NCBI GenBank assembly: GCA_945860205.1
Contig: CAMARK010000036.1
Span: forward strand, 1-42,305
DNA: 42,305 bases
Source: Reyranella massiliensis 521
GTDB lineage: Bacteria > Pseudomonadota > Alphaproteobacteria > Reyranellales > Reyranellaceae
Direction of reading: 5' to 3'
The notes under the pieces are model-generated. The model had not been told where the DNA came from. It worked only from the letters and a program-made list of their open reading frames with translations, and did no database searches. This document shows, piece by piece, positions 31,788 through 39,679 of the stretch. Made by a program: the position numbers and the translations under genes. Position 1 is the stretch's first letter. Each line of letters begins with the position of its first letter.

Positions 31788-32831
31788 ATGCAAAACCGTT
31801 TCATCGACCTTTACAGCGACACCAAGACCAAGCCCTCGCCCGGCATGCGAAAAGCCATGGCCGACGCCGAGGTGGGCGACGAGCAGAAGATGGAAGACCC
31901 CACCGTCAACCGCCTGCGCGATCGAGTCTGCGAACTCCTGGGTAAGGAGGACGCGGTTTTCCTGCCGAGCGGCACCATGGGCAACCAGATCGCCATCCGC
32001 GTTCATTGCCGGCTGGGCGACGAGGTCATCGCCGACCGCACCGCGCACATCATCAATGCCGAGGGCGGCGGCACCGCCGCCAATGCCGGCGTCATGATCC
32101 GCATGCTCGATGGCCCCTATGGCGTCTTCACCGGCGAGCAGGTCAAGGAAGCTTTGCGCGACCCCAACAGCCGCAACGCGCCGCGCTCGCGCCTGGTCTC
32201 GATCGAGAACACGTCCAACGGCGGCTGCGGCACGGTCTGGCCACTCGCCACCATGCAGGGCGTGACCAAGGTGGCGCGCGAAGCCGGTCTTAGCCTCCAC
32301 ATGGATGGCGCACGACTTTGCAACGCCGCCGTCAAATCCGGCACTAAGGCCAGCGACTACGCGGCCTGCGTCGACTCGCTCTGGCTCGACTATACCAAGG
32401 GGCTGGGCGCCCCGGTCGGCGCGAGCCTTGCCGGTTCGAAGGACTTCATCAAGGAAGCCTGGCGCCAGAAGCAGATGCTGGGCGGCTCGATGCGCCAATC
32501 GGGCGTGATCGCCGCGGCGGCGCTCTATGCGCTCGAGCACAACTGGGACCGCCTCGCCGAGGACCACGATAACGCACGCCATCTCTCCGAGGGCATTGCC
32601 AACATCAAGGGCCTGAAAATCGACGTGCCGCGCATGGAGACCAACCTGGTGTTCTTCGAGATCACCAAGCCGGGCTGGACCACGGCCAAGCTGGTCGAGG
32701 CCTGCAAGGAGCGCGGCGTCGGCATGGGCACCTCGTCTGGCAACCGCATCCGCGCCGTCACCCATCTCGACGTCAACCGCGCCGAGATCGACACGGCGCT
32801 AAAAGTCATCGGCGACGCGCTCGCCGCCTAG
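31788..32831 (+). CDS. Low-specificity L-threonine aldolase
   Basis: A 347-aa PLP enzyme of the beta-eliminating-lyase fold. It starts FIDLYSDTKTKPSPGMRKAM, with FLPSGTMGNQIAI, the PLP-stacking and Asp region LHMDGARLCNAAV, and PLP lysine K204 in LDYTKGLGAPVG. It cleaves L-threonine/allo-threonine to glycine and acetaldehyde. The molybdenum hydroxylase gene follows after 6 bases, so they are probably cotranscribed, though a shared pathway is not evident. Confidence 0.9.
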   Translation: MQNRFIDLYSDTKTKPSPGMRKAMADAEVGDEQKMEDPTVNRLRDRVCELLGKEDAVFLPSGTMGNQIAIRVHCRLGDEVIADRTAHIINAEGGGTAANAGVMIRMLDGPYGVFTGEQVKEALRDPNSRNAPRSRLVSIENTSNGGCGTVWPLATMQGVTKVAREAGLSLHMDGARLCNAAVKSGTKASDYAACVDSLWLDYTKGLGAPVGASLAGSKDFIKEAWRQKQMLGGSMRQSGVIAAAALYALEHNWDRLAEDHDNARHLSEGIANIKGLKIDVPRMETNLVFFEITKPGWTTAKLVEACKERGVGMGTSSGNRIRAVTHLDVNRAEIDTALKVIGDALAA

Positions 32832-32837
32832 ATCGCC

Positions 32838-35138
32838 ATGAACGCGCCGCTGAAGCTCGGCCAGTCGATCGCGCGGCGCGAGGATCGGCGGTTCCTGACC
32901 GGCAAGGGCCGCTACACCGACGACACCGCACCGGCGGGAACGCTGGCTGTCCTGTTCGTGCGCTCGCCGCATGCCCATGCCCGGATCGCCGGGATCGACA
33001 GCGAAGCGGCACGCGCGTCGCCGGGCGTCGCCGCCGTTTACACCGCCCAGGACACGGCCACCGACAAGCTCGGCCATCTGCCCGCCATCAGCGAGATCAA
33101 GGACGAGGCCGGCAACCGCCACCGCGAGCCGCCGCACCTGCCGATGCCGGTCGGCAAGGTGCGTCGCGTCGGCGATATCGTCGCCATGATCGTGGCCGAC
33201 ACGCTCGACCAGGCGCGCGACGCAGCCGATATCCTGGTCGTCGACTATGAGGAACTGCCCGCCGTCGTGACGGTGGCGCAGGCGCTCCGCCCCGGCGCGG
33301 CACTGGTCCATGACGATGTGCCCGGCAACCTGATGTGCCGCTGGAGCAAGGGCGACGCCGCCGCGACCGAAGCTGCCTTCGCGAAGGCAGCGCACGTCGC
33401 GAAGCTCTCGATCCGCTCGCCGCGCCAGATCGTGCACTACATGGAGACCCGCGCCGCCTGGTCGGCCTACGACGCCGGCGCCGACCTCGTCACCGTCACC
33501 TTCGGCTCGCAAGGCGTGCAGATCCCGCACCGGCTGATGTGCGAGCGCGTGCTCAACGTGGCCAAGGACAAGCTCCGTCTGGTCACCGAGGACGTGGGCG
33601 GCGGCTTCGGGCCGAAGTATCCGATCTATGCCGAGCCGACCCTGATCGCCTGGGCGACACGCAAGCTCGGGCGCGGCTTGCGCTGGACCGCCGATCGCGC
33701 CGAACTCGCCCTGGCCGACAGCCACTCCCGCGACCTCGTGGCGACGGGCGAACTGGCACTCGACGCCGCCGGAAAATTCCTGGGCGTGCGGGTCAAGGCC
33801 GAAGCCAACTACGGCGCTTACGTCTCGATGTTCGCGCCCACCATAGCGACCACCGGAATGGCCAAGGTGATCTCCGGCCTCTACCGCATCCCGGCGATCC
33901 GCCTCGACTTCGACTGCGCCTTCACCAACACCGTGCCGGTCGATGCGATCCGCGGCGCCGGCAAGCCCGAGGCGCTGTTCCTGCTCGAACGGCTGGTCGA
34001 CATAGCGGCCCACGAGACCGGCCGCACGCCTGTCGAGTTGCGCCGCCTCAATCTGCTGCGGCCCGAGGACATGCCTTACGCGGCAGCGAGCGGCTACACC
34101 TACGATGCGGCGGACTGTCCGCGGCTGTTCGAGACGGCCTTGCGCGAAGCCGACGTTCCAGGCTTCGACGCGCGGCGCGCCGCCAGCGAGGCCGTGGGCA
34201 AGCGGCGCGGTCTTGGCCTCTCCTGTCATCTGCACGGCACCGGCGGCATCGCCGACGAGCATGTCGTGGTCCAAGTCGAGCCCGACCGGCTGGTGGCGAG
34301 CCTCGGCACGCAAAGCCAGGGCCAGGGGCACGAGACGATCTTCGCCCAGCTGTTGGCGTCGGCGCTTGGCGTGCCGGTCGAACGCATCGAAATCCGCCAG
34401 GGCGACACGCGGAGCATCCCGCGCGGCGGCGGCACCGGTGGCTCGTCCTCGACCATCATCAGCGGCACCACACTCGCGCGCGCCGCCGACGTCGTGATCC
34501 AGCGCGGCCGCGATCTTGCCGCCGAGCGGCTGGAGACGGCGCCGGCCGACATCGCCTACCGCGACGGCGCCTTCGAGGTCGTGGGCACCGACCGCCGCGT
34601 CGGCCTGTTCGAGCTGGCGGCCTGGAAGCCGTTCGACGGCGACGCGGTGTTCGCCGACAAGATCGAGGCCTTCCCGACGGGCGTCATGGTCTGCGAGGTC
34701 GAGGTCGATCCCGACACCGGAGCGACGCGCATCGACCGCTTCACTGCCGTGGCCGACACCGGTGTGGTGGTGAACCCGCGCCTGCTGGAAGGCCAGATGC
34801 ACGGCGGCATCGTGCACGGGCTCGGCAATGCGCTGATGGAGGAGGCCGTCTACGACGCGGACACGGGCCAGCTGCTCAGCGGCACCCTGATGGACTATGC
34901 CCTGCCGCGTGCCGACGACGTGCCGGGCCTGCATGTCGAGACGATCGCCACCCCCTCGCCCAACAATTTCCTCGGGCTGAAAGGCATGGGTGAACTGCCG
35001 ACCAACGGCGCGCCGGCGGCACTGGGCAACGCCATCGTCGATGCGCTACGCCCGCTCGGGGTGCACCATATCGACATGCCGATAACGGCCCCTAAAATAT
35101 GGCAAGCTTTGAAAAGCAGCAGAGGAAACGAACAATGA
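32838..35138 (+). CDS. Xanthine dehydrogenase-family molybdopterin-binding subunit (large subunit only)
   Basis: A 766-aa large subunit of a molybdenum hydroxylase. It begins GQSIARREDRRFLTGKGRYTDD, has the glycine-rich VTEDVGGGFGPK, the AIRGAGKPEA loop, SQGQGHETIFAQ, and the catalytic-Glu segment GLKGMGELPTNGAP near the C-terminus. The CO-dehydrogenase active-site loop with its Cys is not present, so it is not a true CoxL. The [2Fe-2S] and FAD subunits that normally accompany it are not in this window. It overlaps the Bug-protein gene by ATGA. Confidence 0.9.
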   Translation: MNAPLKLGQSIARREDRRFLTGKGRYTDDTAPAGTLAVLFVRSPHAHARIAGIDSEAARASPGVAAVYTAQDTATDKLGHLPAISEIKDEAGNRHREPPHLPMPVGKVRRVGDIVAMIVADTLDQARDAADILVVDYEELPAVVTVAQALRPGAALVHDDVPGNLMCRWSKGDAAATEAAFAKAAHVAKLSIRSPRQIVHYMETRAAWSAYDAGADLVTVTFGSQGVQIPHRLMCERVLNVAKDKLRLVTEDVGGGFGPKYPIYAEPTLIAWATRKLGRGLRWTADRAELALADSHSRDLVATGELALDAAGKFLGVRVKAEANYGAYVSMFAPTIATTGMAKVISGLYRIPAIRLDFDCAFTNTVPVDAIRGAGKPEALFLLERLVDIAAHETGRTPVELRRLNLLRPEDMPYAAASGYTYDAADCPRLFETALREADVPGFDARRAASEAVGKRRGLGLSCHLHGTGGIADEHVVVQVEPDRLVASLGTQSQGQGHETIFAQLLASALGVPVERIEIRQGDTRSIPRGGGTGGSSSTIISGTTLARAADVVIQRGRDLAAERLETAPADIAYRDGAFEVVGTDRRVGLFELAAWKPFDGDAVFADKIEAFPTGVMVCEVEVDPDTGATRIDRFTAVADTGVVVNPRLLEGQMHGGIVHGLGNALMEEAVYDADTGQLLSGTLMDYALPRADDVPGLHVETIATPSPNNFLGLKGMGELPTNGAPAALGNAIVDALRPLGVHHIDMPITAPKIWQALKSSRGNEQ

Positions 35139-36097
35139 AGATGCTGAAGGGGGCGCTCGCTGGTGCCCTGATGCTCCTGTCGGTCGACGCAATGGCCCAG
35201 ACCTGGCCCAACAAGCCGATCAAGCTCATCGCTCCCTATCCGCCCGGCGGTCAGACCGACGTCGTCGCGCGCTATTTCGCCGAGAGACTCACGGGCGTGC
35301 TTGGCCAACAGGTGATCGTCGAGAACAAGGCCGGCGCGCAGGGCATGGTCGGCGCCGAGATCGCCAAGAACGCCGCTCCCGACGGCTACACGTTCGTCTA
35401 CGTCAACTCGTCGATGATGTGCATCAACCCCTACGTCTACAAGAAGATGCCGTACGACGGTTTCAAGGACTTCGTGCCGGTGACGCAGCATGGCCTGGCA
35501 CCATTGGCCATGGTGGTGCTACCCACACTCGGTCCGAAGTCGGTGAAGGAGTTCGTCGTCTGGGCCAAGGAACGCAAGGGGAAGGTCAACTACGCCTCGT
35601 TCGGTCTCGGCTCCTCGTCGCACATCTGGGGCGAAATGTTGAACCAGGCCGAAAAACTCGACATGACGCACGTGCCCTACAAGGGCGCGGGCCCGGCAAT
35701 CCAGGATACGCTGGCTGGCCACATCCCGGTGACCATCCAGGATCTCGCTTCCAGCGGGCCCGCGATCTCCGGCGGCAAGCTCTTGCCGCTTGCCGTCACC
35801 TCGGCGGTGCGCTGGCCACGCCTGCCCGACGTGCCGACGTTCGGCGAGGCCGGCTACAAGATCGACCTGGTCGGCTGGAACGGCATCCTGGCACCGGCCG
35901 GCACGCCCAAGGAGATCGTCGAGCGCGTGAGCGCCGAGATCCGCAAGCTTGTGCAGACGCCGGAAGGCAAGGAGAAGCTCCTCGACATGGGCCTGCTCGC
36001 CACCGGCACCACGCCGGCGGAGATGACCGAGATCATGAAGACCGGCTGCGCCGCCTGGGGCGAAGCCGTGAAGCGGGCCGGGGTCGAACCCGAATAA
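35135..36097 (+). CDS. Bug family tripartite tricarboxylate-type substrate-binding protein
   Basis: A 320-aa periplasmic binding protein with a signal peptide (MKMLKGALAGALMLLSVDAMA|QT) and the Bug/TctC fold: WPNKPIKLIAPYPPGGQTDVVAR, ENKAGAQGMVGAE, PYKGAGPAIQDTLAGH and DVPTFGEAGY. Ligands of the family are carboxylates and related small molecules. No TctA/TctB membrane genes are adjacent. The ATGA overlap with the molybdenum hydroxylase suggests the bound compound could be that enzyme's substrate or product. Confidence 0.92.
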   Translation: MKMLKGALAGALMLLSVDAMAQTWPNKPIKLIAPYPPGGQTDVVARYFAERLTGVLGQQVIVENKAGAQGMVGAEIAKNAAPDGYTFVYVNSSMMCINPYVYKKMPYDGFKDFVPVTQHGLAPLAMVVLPTLGPKSVKEFVVWAKERKGKVNYASFGLGSSSHIWGEMLNQAEKLDMTHVPYKGAGPAIQDTLAGHIPVTIQDLASSGPAISGGKLLPLAVTSAVRWPRLPDVPTFGEAGYKIDLVGWNGILAPAGTPKEIVERVSAEIRKLVQTPEGKEKLLDMGLLATGTTPAEMTEIMKTGCAAWGEAVKRAGVEPE

Positions 36098-36114
36098 GGG
36101 GCCGGAACGAGGAA

Positions 36115-36444
36115 CTAGCGTCGGCTCTGCTTCGCCAGCGCCGACGCAATCGCCTCCCGGGTTGCCGCGGGCTGGTCGGCGATCGCCTTGGCGATCAGGT
36201 CGAGCTGGCCGCGCAGCGTATGCACCTGGTCGACCAGGTCGATCACGACGGCGACCGTCTCGTCGTCGAGGCCGAGGTCGTCCGTCAATTCGACCAGCAG
36301 ATGCGTGCGCGCCACGTCGACCGTCTCGAACGTCCATGAATCGGCATCGCCGCCGGGCCGCAGCAGGCCGCGCGCCACCCAGCGTTCGACATGGACGGTG
36401 GTGAGACCGCCGTGCTGGCGCAGCAGGTCGTCGAGGGTCGTCAC
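36115..36444 (-). CDS. cbpM: Chaperone modulator CbpM
   Basis: A 109-aa small protein with a MerR-like winged-helix start (LRQHGGLTTVHVERWVARGLLRP) and a C-terminal coiled helix (VVIDLVDQVHTLRGQLDLIAKAIA). CbpM binds the J domain of CbpA and blocks its stimulation of DnaK. The GTG start at 36442-36444 forms a GTGA overlap with the cbpA stop, which fixes both the start and the operon. Confidence 0.85.
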   Translation of the reverse strand: MTTLDDLLRQHGGLTTVHVERWVARGLLRPGGDADSWTFETVDVARTHLLVELTDDLGLDDETVAVVIDLVDQVHTLRGQLDLIAKAIADQPAATREAIASALAKQSRR

Positions 36445-37373
36445 GTGAACTGCTCCATGGCCTTGCGCGGATCGTAGGCGCGCCCCGCTTCCCATTTCTC
36501 GAGGAACTCCTTCAACTTCTCGTCGGGCTGCTCGGGCAGCGTGACCTTCAACTTCACGTACTGGTCGCCGCGCTGGCCGGACTTGCGGTCGAGCAGGCCA
36601 CGGCCCTTGAGGCGGAGCGACGTGCCGGTGTTGGAGGCGGCCGGAACATTCAGCATGACCGCGCCGCCCACGGTCGGCACACGGATCTTGCCGCCCAGCG
36701 CCGCCTCGGTCACCGTCACCGGTAGTTCGACATGGATGTCGTTGTCGCGAGTCTCGAAGAAGGCGTGCGGCTCGACATGGATTTCCACATAGGCATCGCC
36801 CGCCGGCCGGCCTTGCGTGCCGGGCATGCCCTGCCCCTTCAGCCGCAACGTCTGGCCATCGCTCGTGCCTTCGGGAACGTCGATGTCGAGCGTCTTGCCG
36901 TCAGGCAAGGTGACGCGCTGCTTGCCGCCGCGCGCGGCCACCAGGAAGGGAACACGCAGGCTGTAGGTCACCGGCATGCCGCCAATGTCGAAGCCGCCGC
37001 CGGGCCCACCGCCGAAGCCGCGCCGCTCGCCGAACATCTCGGAAAAGATGCCCCCCATGTCGACGAAGGATTCATGACCGCCCGCATGCGCGTACTTGGC
37101 GCCGCCGGGGCCGCCCGCCTGATCGCGATAAAAGCCGCGCGGTGGCATCTCCTGGCCGGTGTCGTCGATCTCGCCGGCATCGAACCGGCGGCGCTTCTCG
37201 ACGTCCGAAAGAAGATCGTTCGCCTGCGAAATCTCCTTGAACTTCGCTTCGGCCGCCTTGTCGCCCGGATTGAGATCGGGATGGTGCTTCTTGGCGAGCT
37301 TGCGGAACGCTTTGCGGATGTCGTCTTCGGAAGCGGTTCGCGGCACGCCGAGCACTGAGTAGGGATCGCTCAT
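36441..37373 (-). CDS. cbpA: DnaJ-class co-chaperone CbpA
   Basis: A 310-aa type-II J protein. The J domain covers residues 1 to about 70 with HPD in KKHHPDLNPGDK. A Gly-rich linker (FGGGPGGGFDIGG) follows, then two beta-barrel client domains (LRLKGQGMPG and LRLKGRGLLD repeats). The CxxCxGxG zinc fingers of DnaJ are absent. It delivers clients to DnaK, and its immediate neighbour encodes the CbpM inhibitor. The ATG at 37373 gives the normal family N-terminus MSDPYSVLGV. Confidence 0.9.
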   Translation of the reverse strand: MSDPYSVLGVPRTASEDDIRKAFRKLAKKHHPDLNPGDKAAEAKFKEISQANDLLSDVEKRRRFDAGEIDDTGQEMPPRGFYRDQAGGPGGAKYAHAGGHESFVDMGGIFSEMFGERRGFGGGPGGGFDIGGMPVTYSLRVPFLVAARGGKQRVTLPDGKTLDIDVPEGTSDGQTLRLKGQGMPGTQGRPAGDAYVEIHVEPHAFFETRDNDIHVELPVTVTEAALGGKIRVPTVGGAVMLNVPAASNTGTSLRLKGRGLLDRKSGQRGDQYVKLKVTLPEQPDEKLKEFLEKWEAGRAYDPRKAMEQFT

Positions 37374-37641
37374 ATTCCTAGAAATGTGGTGTGGATTGCC
37401 TTCTTGCAAGGACTCGGGCGCTGGAGCCCTGCTGGCCAACATTGCCCGGACGTGAACGCGAATTGAGCGTCGGGGCTCTTTCCCTCAAGAACGGCAAATA
37501 CCACCTCCTCGATCAAGGCCCCCTGTGGTCGAGCAACTCTCCGAGATATTCATGAGCAATCCTAACAGGTTAACCAAGAATCGAAGCGGGCGGCCCTTGC
37601 AGTGGGCGTCGATGTTATCGCATATCAACTGAAGTTAGTAT

Positions 37642-37669
37642 TTGACCTGACGGCTGGCTTTGCTACGGT
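37642..37669 (+). promoter_or_regulatory. Candidate sigma-70 promoter of the NRPS-PKS genes
   Basis: TTGACC (37642-37647) and TACGGT (37664-37669) are spaced by 16 bases. The -35 matches the TTGACA consensus at 5 of 6 positions; the -10 is weak. Transcription would begin about 100 bases before the ATG. Confidence 0.35.
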
Positions 37670-37686
37670 CGGGTTGGGGACAAGTG

Positions 37687-37734
37687 ACGGTGTTGGGAAA
37701 CGCCGTCTTTGTGGGGCGTCGGGTCGGGAACCCG
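37687..37734 (+). promoter_or_regulatory. Two leader hairpins before the NRPS gene
   Basis: ACGGTGTT (37687-37694) pairs with AACGCCGT (37699-37706) around a GGGA tetraloop, with one G-U pair, and is followed by CTTTG. Then CGGGT (37720-37724) pairs with ACCCG (37730-37734). They could form an attenuator-like leader; there is no long T tract. Confidence 0.35.
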
Positions 37735-37777
37735 GCGCAGGAACGACTTTGGTTGTTTCGAAGTGGATGGACAGACA

Positions 37778-39679
37778 ATGGTTGGGTGGCGACCCGGCGC
37801 AGCGGTGCCCGCGGCGCATCGTGGCGACGACGATTCCGAACTCGGAGCGATCGGCGAAACAATAACGAAGCGGTTTGCCGCGAGCGTGCAAGCTGCCGCT
37901 TCGGCTGTCGCCGTTGTGCAAGGCGTCGAAAGTCTGACCTACGCCGACCTCGATCGGCGTTCGAACCAGCTCGCTCGCTTCCTGCACCACCAGGGCGTGC
38001 GCGCGGGAAGCGTCGTGGCGTTGCACGCCGGGCGTTCGATCGCGTCGGTTCTGGCCATTCTGGCCACGCTCAAGACCGGTGCCGCCTATATGCCGTTGGA
38101 TCCGACGGCTCCGATTGCCTACCACGACTGGATCCTGCGCGACTGCGGCGCCGACATGGCCCTGTCCGGCAGCGACCGGATCGCCGAGTTTTCCGTGCCG
38201 ACGATGAACCTCGAGGAGACACTCGCCGCTGCCGAGTCCGAGCCCGAGGCCGCGCTGGAAATCGCCTGCGGACCGGCTGACATCGCCTGCATCATGTACA
38301 CCTCCGGCTCGACCGGCCGCCCGAAAGGCGTGCTGATCCCCCACCGCGCCGTGGTGCGTCTGGTCATCGACCAGAGCTACGCCCATTTCGGCCCGGACGA
38401 GGTCTTCCTCCACAACGCGCCGCTCGCCTTTGACGCCAGCACGTTCGAGATATGGGGCACGCTGCTGCACGGCGCGCGAGGCGTCCTCATCGAGGACGAC
38501 CGTGCGTCGCTTCAATCGATCGTCGACACCATCCAGGAGCACCGCGTCACGACGGCCTGGTTCACGGCCGGCCTTTTCCATGCGCTGGTCGACCATCAGC
38601 TCAACGCGCTCGAAGGCCTCCGCCAAATCCTCGCCGGCGGCGACGTGCTGTCGCCCACCCATGTGCTGCGCGCGCAGGCCGCGCACCCGGACTGCCAGCT
38701 GATCAACGGCTACGGCCCGACGGAGAATGCCACTTTCACCTGTTGCTACCGGATTCCGCGCGAGGGCTGGGGCGGCGGGCCGGTGCCGATCGGCGTGCCC
38801 ATCCGCGGAACCTACGTCCGCCTTCTCGACGACGACATGAAGCCCGTGGCCGAGGGCGAAGTCGGCATGCTCTATGCCGGTGGCCTGGGCCTCGCGTCCG
38901 GCTACCTGGGCGATGCACGGCATTCGGCAACGCAGTTCGTTGCCGATCCGCTGCACGTCGGCGCGACGCTCTATCAAACCGGCGACCTCGCGCGACTCCG
39001 CGCCGACGGCAACGTCGATTTCATCGGCCGCCGCGACCGCCAGATCAAGATCGACGGCAAGCGCGTCGAACTCAGCGAGATCGAAGAGGCCATGCGGTGC
39101 AGCAGTGGCGTCGCAGACGCCGTCGTGACGGCGGTCCGAAACGAAGCCGGTGCGACCCTGCTGACCGCCTACATCAAGTCGGTATCGAGCGTTCATGATC
39201 GCGCGGCGCTGGTATTAGAGGCGCGCGCAAGGCTTTTGCGGGCGTTGCCACCCCACATGCAGCCTTCACAGGTCGTCGTTCTCGACGAATTTCCACTGAC
39301 GCAGAACGGCAAGGTCGACCAGGAACGCCTGCCCGTGCGCCGGTTGAGCGAGGCACCTCCGGCGCGTTCCGCAACAGGTAAAACCGCAGGGATCCTGAGT
39401 GGCATCTTCGCGCGCACGCTCGGCCTGCGCGACATCGGACAGGACACCAACTTCTTCGACCTCGGCGCCACGTCGCTGAAGCTGGTCGAGGCCCATGCGT
39501 TGATCGCGCTGATCTGGCCCAGCGTCGACGTCCTCGCCCTCTTCCAGCATCCCAACATCCGCGAACTCTCCCAGGCGATCGAGGGACGGGCCGCGTCGGT
39601 CCAGAGCGCCGGACAGCACCGGGCGCAGCAGCAGGCCGCAGCCCTGCGGCGGCTGCGAACGTCCAGGCGGGCGGAATGA
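37778..39679 (+). CDS. NRPS adenylation-thiolation didomain protein (valine-type)
   Basis: A 633-aa protein with one adenylation and one carrier domain and no condensation domain. Core motifs: A3 YTSGSTGRPKGV, A4 FDASTFEIWG, A5 NGYGPTENATF, A7 YQTGDLARLRADG, A8 GRRDRQIKIDGKRVELSEIEE, A10 NGKVD. The carrier Ser is S566 in DLGATSLK, a variant of the usual GGxS core. Aligning to GrsA by eye gives the ten-residue pocket code D-A-F-W-L-G-G-T-F-K, one residue from a known valine code. It should load an amino acid, probably valine, as a starter for the PKS that overlaps it by ATGA. Confidence 0.9.
   Translation: MVGWRPGAAVPAAHRGDDDSELGAIGETITKRFAASVQAAASAVAVVQGVESLTYADLDRRSNQLARFLHHQGVRAGSVVALHAGRSIASVLAILATLKTGAAYMPLDPTAPIAYHDWILRDCGADMALSGSDRIAEFSVPTMNLEETLAAAESEPEAALEIACGPADIACIMYTSGSTGRPKGVLIPHRAVVRLVIDQSYAHFGPDEVFLHNAPLAFDASTFEIWGTLLHGARGVLIEDDRASLQSIVDTIQEHRVTTAWFTAGLFHALVDHQLNALEGLRQILAGGDVLSPTHVLRAQAAHPDCQLINGYGPTENATFTCCYRIPREGWGGGPVPIGVPIRGTYVRLLDDDMKPVAEGEVGMLYAGGLGLASGYLGDARHSATQFVADPLHVGATLYQTGDLARLRADGNVDFIGRRDRQIKIDGKRVELSEIEEAMRCSSGVADAVVTAVRNEAGATLLTAYIKSVSSVHDRAALVLEARARLLRALPPHMQPSQVVVLDEFPLTQNGKVDQERLPVRRLSEAPPARSATGKTAGILSGIFARTLGLRDIGQDTNFFDLGATSLKLVEAHALIALIWPSVDVLALFQHPNIRELSQAIEGRAASVQSAGQHRAQQQAAALRRLRTSRRAE

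Larger units (their letters stand above)
37374..37777. other. 404-base divergent intergenic region before the NRPS gene
   Basis: This region separates cbpA (minus) from the NRPS gene (plus). No credible gene is seen. It holds a promoter-like pair at 37642-37669 and two hairpins at 37687-37706 and 37720-37734, described separately. The remainder shows nothing I can name. Confidence 0.5.

Noticed and set aside
32799-34934. 711-codon minus-strand open frame
   Set aside because: It is antisense to the molybdenum hydroxylase gene; its composition is typical of GC-rich shadow frames and no domain is visible.
32838-35138. Considered as CO dehydrogenase large subunit CoxL
   Set aside because: The CoxL active-site Cys loop is absent (AIRGAGKPEA instead) and coxM/coxS are missing.
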